Assembly: GCF_017744555.1 (NCBI RefSeq)
Contig: NZ_JAGIBD010000031.1
Span: 1-42,476 of the forward strand
Reading direction: 5' to 3'
DNA: 42,476 nt
From: Cellulomonas sp.
GTDB taxonomy: Bacteria; Actinomycetota; Actinomycetes; Actinomycetales; Cellulomonadaceae
Of the stretch, positions 41,309 through 42,476 are shown piece after piece (position 1 is the stretch's first letter; every line of letters starts with the position of its first letter). Both the position numbers and the translations under genes were made by a program. The notes under the pieces are model-generated. The model searched no databases. It worked only from the letters and a program-made list of their open reading frames with translations, and was not told where the DNA came from.

Positions 41309-42476
41309 TTGTCGAAGTCCCGGCTCACCACTCGGCTCTCCGTTCGTGCCAAGGTGCTGGGCATCGTCGCGGCGGGGATCGTGGTGTCCATCGCGATCGG
41401 GCTTCTCGCGATGTCGAGCGCCGCACGACTGCGCGCGACGACCGCGGAGATGGCACAGGAGCAGACGTCGGTGTCGTCCTCGCTGGCGGGCCTCAAGGAC
41501 TCGGTGTGGGCCATGCGCAACGCGGTCTCCGTGATCGGCATCTACGTCGGTGGAGACGTCGAGTCGAAGATCACCGCGTACGGCGACGCGAGCGCGGCCC
41601 TCGACGCCGCCATGGCCGACCTCGCGGACCACTACTCCGGGAGCGGTGAGGCGCTGCCGTCCGGCTTCGACGACTTCCAGGCGTCGCTCGACGAGTACCG
41701 CGCCGGTGTCGAGCAGAAGCTCGTCGTCGCCGCACGCGCCGGCGACCGCGAGGGCTACCAGGCCCAGCGGGAACGTCTCGCGACGGTCGGCGGAAAGATG
41801 CTGGCGGACCTCGACGCGATCGACGAGCGCGTCGCGGCCGACCTGACCACGCTGACGCGCGCTGCCGACGCCTCGGCGATCCGTGAGCTCGTCCTGATCG
41901 CCATCGCGCTCGGCGTCGGCGTCGTGGTGCTCGTCGTGCTGGGTCTGTGGCTCGCGAGGTCGCTGCGACGGTCGGTCGCGGCACTCCAGGTCGCCGTCGA
42001 TGCCCTGGCGCGCGGCGACCTGACCGTTCGCGCCGAGGTGCGGTCGTCGGACGAGCTCGGCCAGATGGCGGCGTCGCTGAACACGGCGCAGGAGGCCGTG
42101 GGGGCCACCCTGTCGGGCGTGGTGCGGGCCGCTGCCGCGGTCGCTGTCTCGTCCGAGTCGCTCTCCGCCGCGTCGAGCCAGGTGGCCTCGGGTTCCGAGG
42201 AGACCTCCGTGCAGGCCGGGGTCGTCGCCGCGGCGGCGGAGCAGGTGTCTCGAAGCGTGCAGTCCGTCGCGGCCGGCGCGGAGCAGATGAGCGCCTCCAT
42301 CCGGGAGATCGCCCAGAACGCGACCGAGGCAGCGAAGGTCGCCCAGAACGCGACCGATGCCGCGTCGAGCGCGAACGACTCCGTCGCGCGCCTGGGCTCG
42401 TCGAGCCAGGAGATCGGCAACGTCGTCAAGCTCATCACGTCGATCGCGGAGCAGACGAACCTGCTCGCGCTCAACG
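41309..42476 (+). CDS. Methyl-accepting chemotaxis protein, 5' part (cut by window end)
   Basis: Open to the window end, at least 389 residues. The start is TTG 41309, with AGGAG 5 nt upstream (41299-41303); no ATG or GTG fits better. Layout: membrane helix 1 (about 16-36), a helical periplasmic sensor region of the four-helix-bundle type (about 37-189), membrane helix 2 (LVLIAIALGVGVVVLVVLGL, about 192-211), HAMP domain (about 213-265), then the cytoplasmic methylation and signalling region. The window ends in EQTNLLALN, the conserved tip that contacts CheW and CheA. This implies a motile or chemotactic organism. The ligand is unknown. Confidence 0.93.
   Translation, partial: MSKSRLTTRLSVRAKVLGIVAAGIVVSIAIGLLAMSSAARLRATTAEMAQEQTSVSSSLAGLKDSVWAMRNAVSVIGIYVGGDVESKITAYGDASAALDAAMADLADHYSGSGEALPSGFDDFQASLDEYRAGVEQKLVVAARAGDREGYQAQRERLATVGGKMLADLDAIDERVAADLTTLTRAADASAIRELVLIAIALGVGVVVLVVLGLWLARSLRRSVAALQVAVDALARGDLTVRAEVRSSDELGQMAASLNTAQEAVGATLSGVVRAAAAVAVSSESLSAASSQVASGSEETSVQAGVVAAAAEQVSRSVQSVAAGAEQMSASIREIAQNATEAAKVAQNATDAASSANDSVARLGSSSQEIGNVVKLITSIAEQTNLLALN

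Overview
The window is very GC-rich DNA, densely packed with genes that often overlap by 1-8 bp and frequently start with GTG. It reads as a chromosomal segment of an actinobacterium. Phylum markers are mIHF, RbpA, PafBC, HelY, a helicase-dead PriA, the Tat/HelY neighbourhood and an Lnt-Ppm pair. A Cellulomonas-like, motile member of the Micrococcales fits best because a chemoreceptor is present, but the genus is inferred from overall protein character, not shown. I see no tRNA, rRNA, CRISPR array, insertion sequence or prophage.

Layout. Positions 1-3.2 kb: end of the pyrimidine operon (carB, pyrF). 3.4-5.9 kb: mihF, gmk, rpoZ, coaBC. 5.9-13.1 kb: metK, priA, a HAD phosphatase, fmt, rsmB, rpe. 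13.2-17.7 kb: an FMN riboswitch followed by ribD-ribE-ribBA-ribH and a PnuC-type transporter that is probably a riboflavin importer. 17.7-19.4 kb: hisE, hisG and a membrane PH-domain protein. 19.4-28.0 kb: a DUF3866 gene divergent from pafB-pafC-small membrane protein-tatA-tatC-diacylglycerol kinase-like gene, then helY. 28.1-32.5 kb: a YtcJ-like amidohydrolase, a 447-bp non-coding region, then lnt and ppm (lipoprotein N-acylation and polyprenol-phosphate-mannose synthesis). 32.5-34.0 kb: rbpA divergent from an aldo/keto reductase. 34.1-36.5 kb: four minus-strand accessory genes (unknown acidic protein, UPF0303/GlcG-like, DinB/DUF664, pterin dehydratase-VOC fusion). 36.6-40.9 kb: a plus-strand cassette of an AraC-type regulator, VOC protein, short UvrA-like ABC ATPase, DUF1801 protein and second VOC protein, closed by a very strong terminator. 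41.3 kb to the end: a chemoreceptor cut by the window edge.

Regulation visible in the sequence. Eleven genes begin 6-8 nt after a TANNNT -10 box, the signature of leaderless mRNAs. The rbpA upstream region carries a GGAAC-N18-GTT element (sigma-R/SigH type) whose -10 is embedded in a sigma-A-like TTGACA, with a 17-bp palindrome over both. The rib operon has a full FMN aptamer and a 10-bp hairpin expression platform. A near-perfect 30-nt hairpin sits in the leader of the UvrA-like gene.

The best candidate for an undescribed system is the AraC/VOC/UvrA-like/DUF1801/VOC cassette. Its composition suggests protection against a DNA-binding small molecule, but this is inference from family membership and context.
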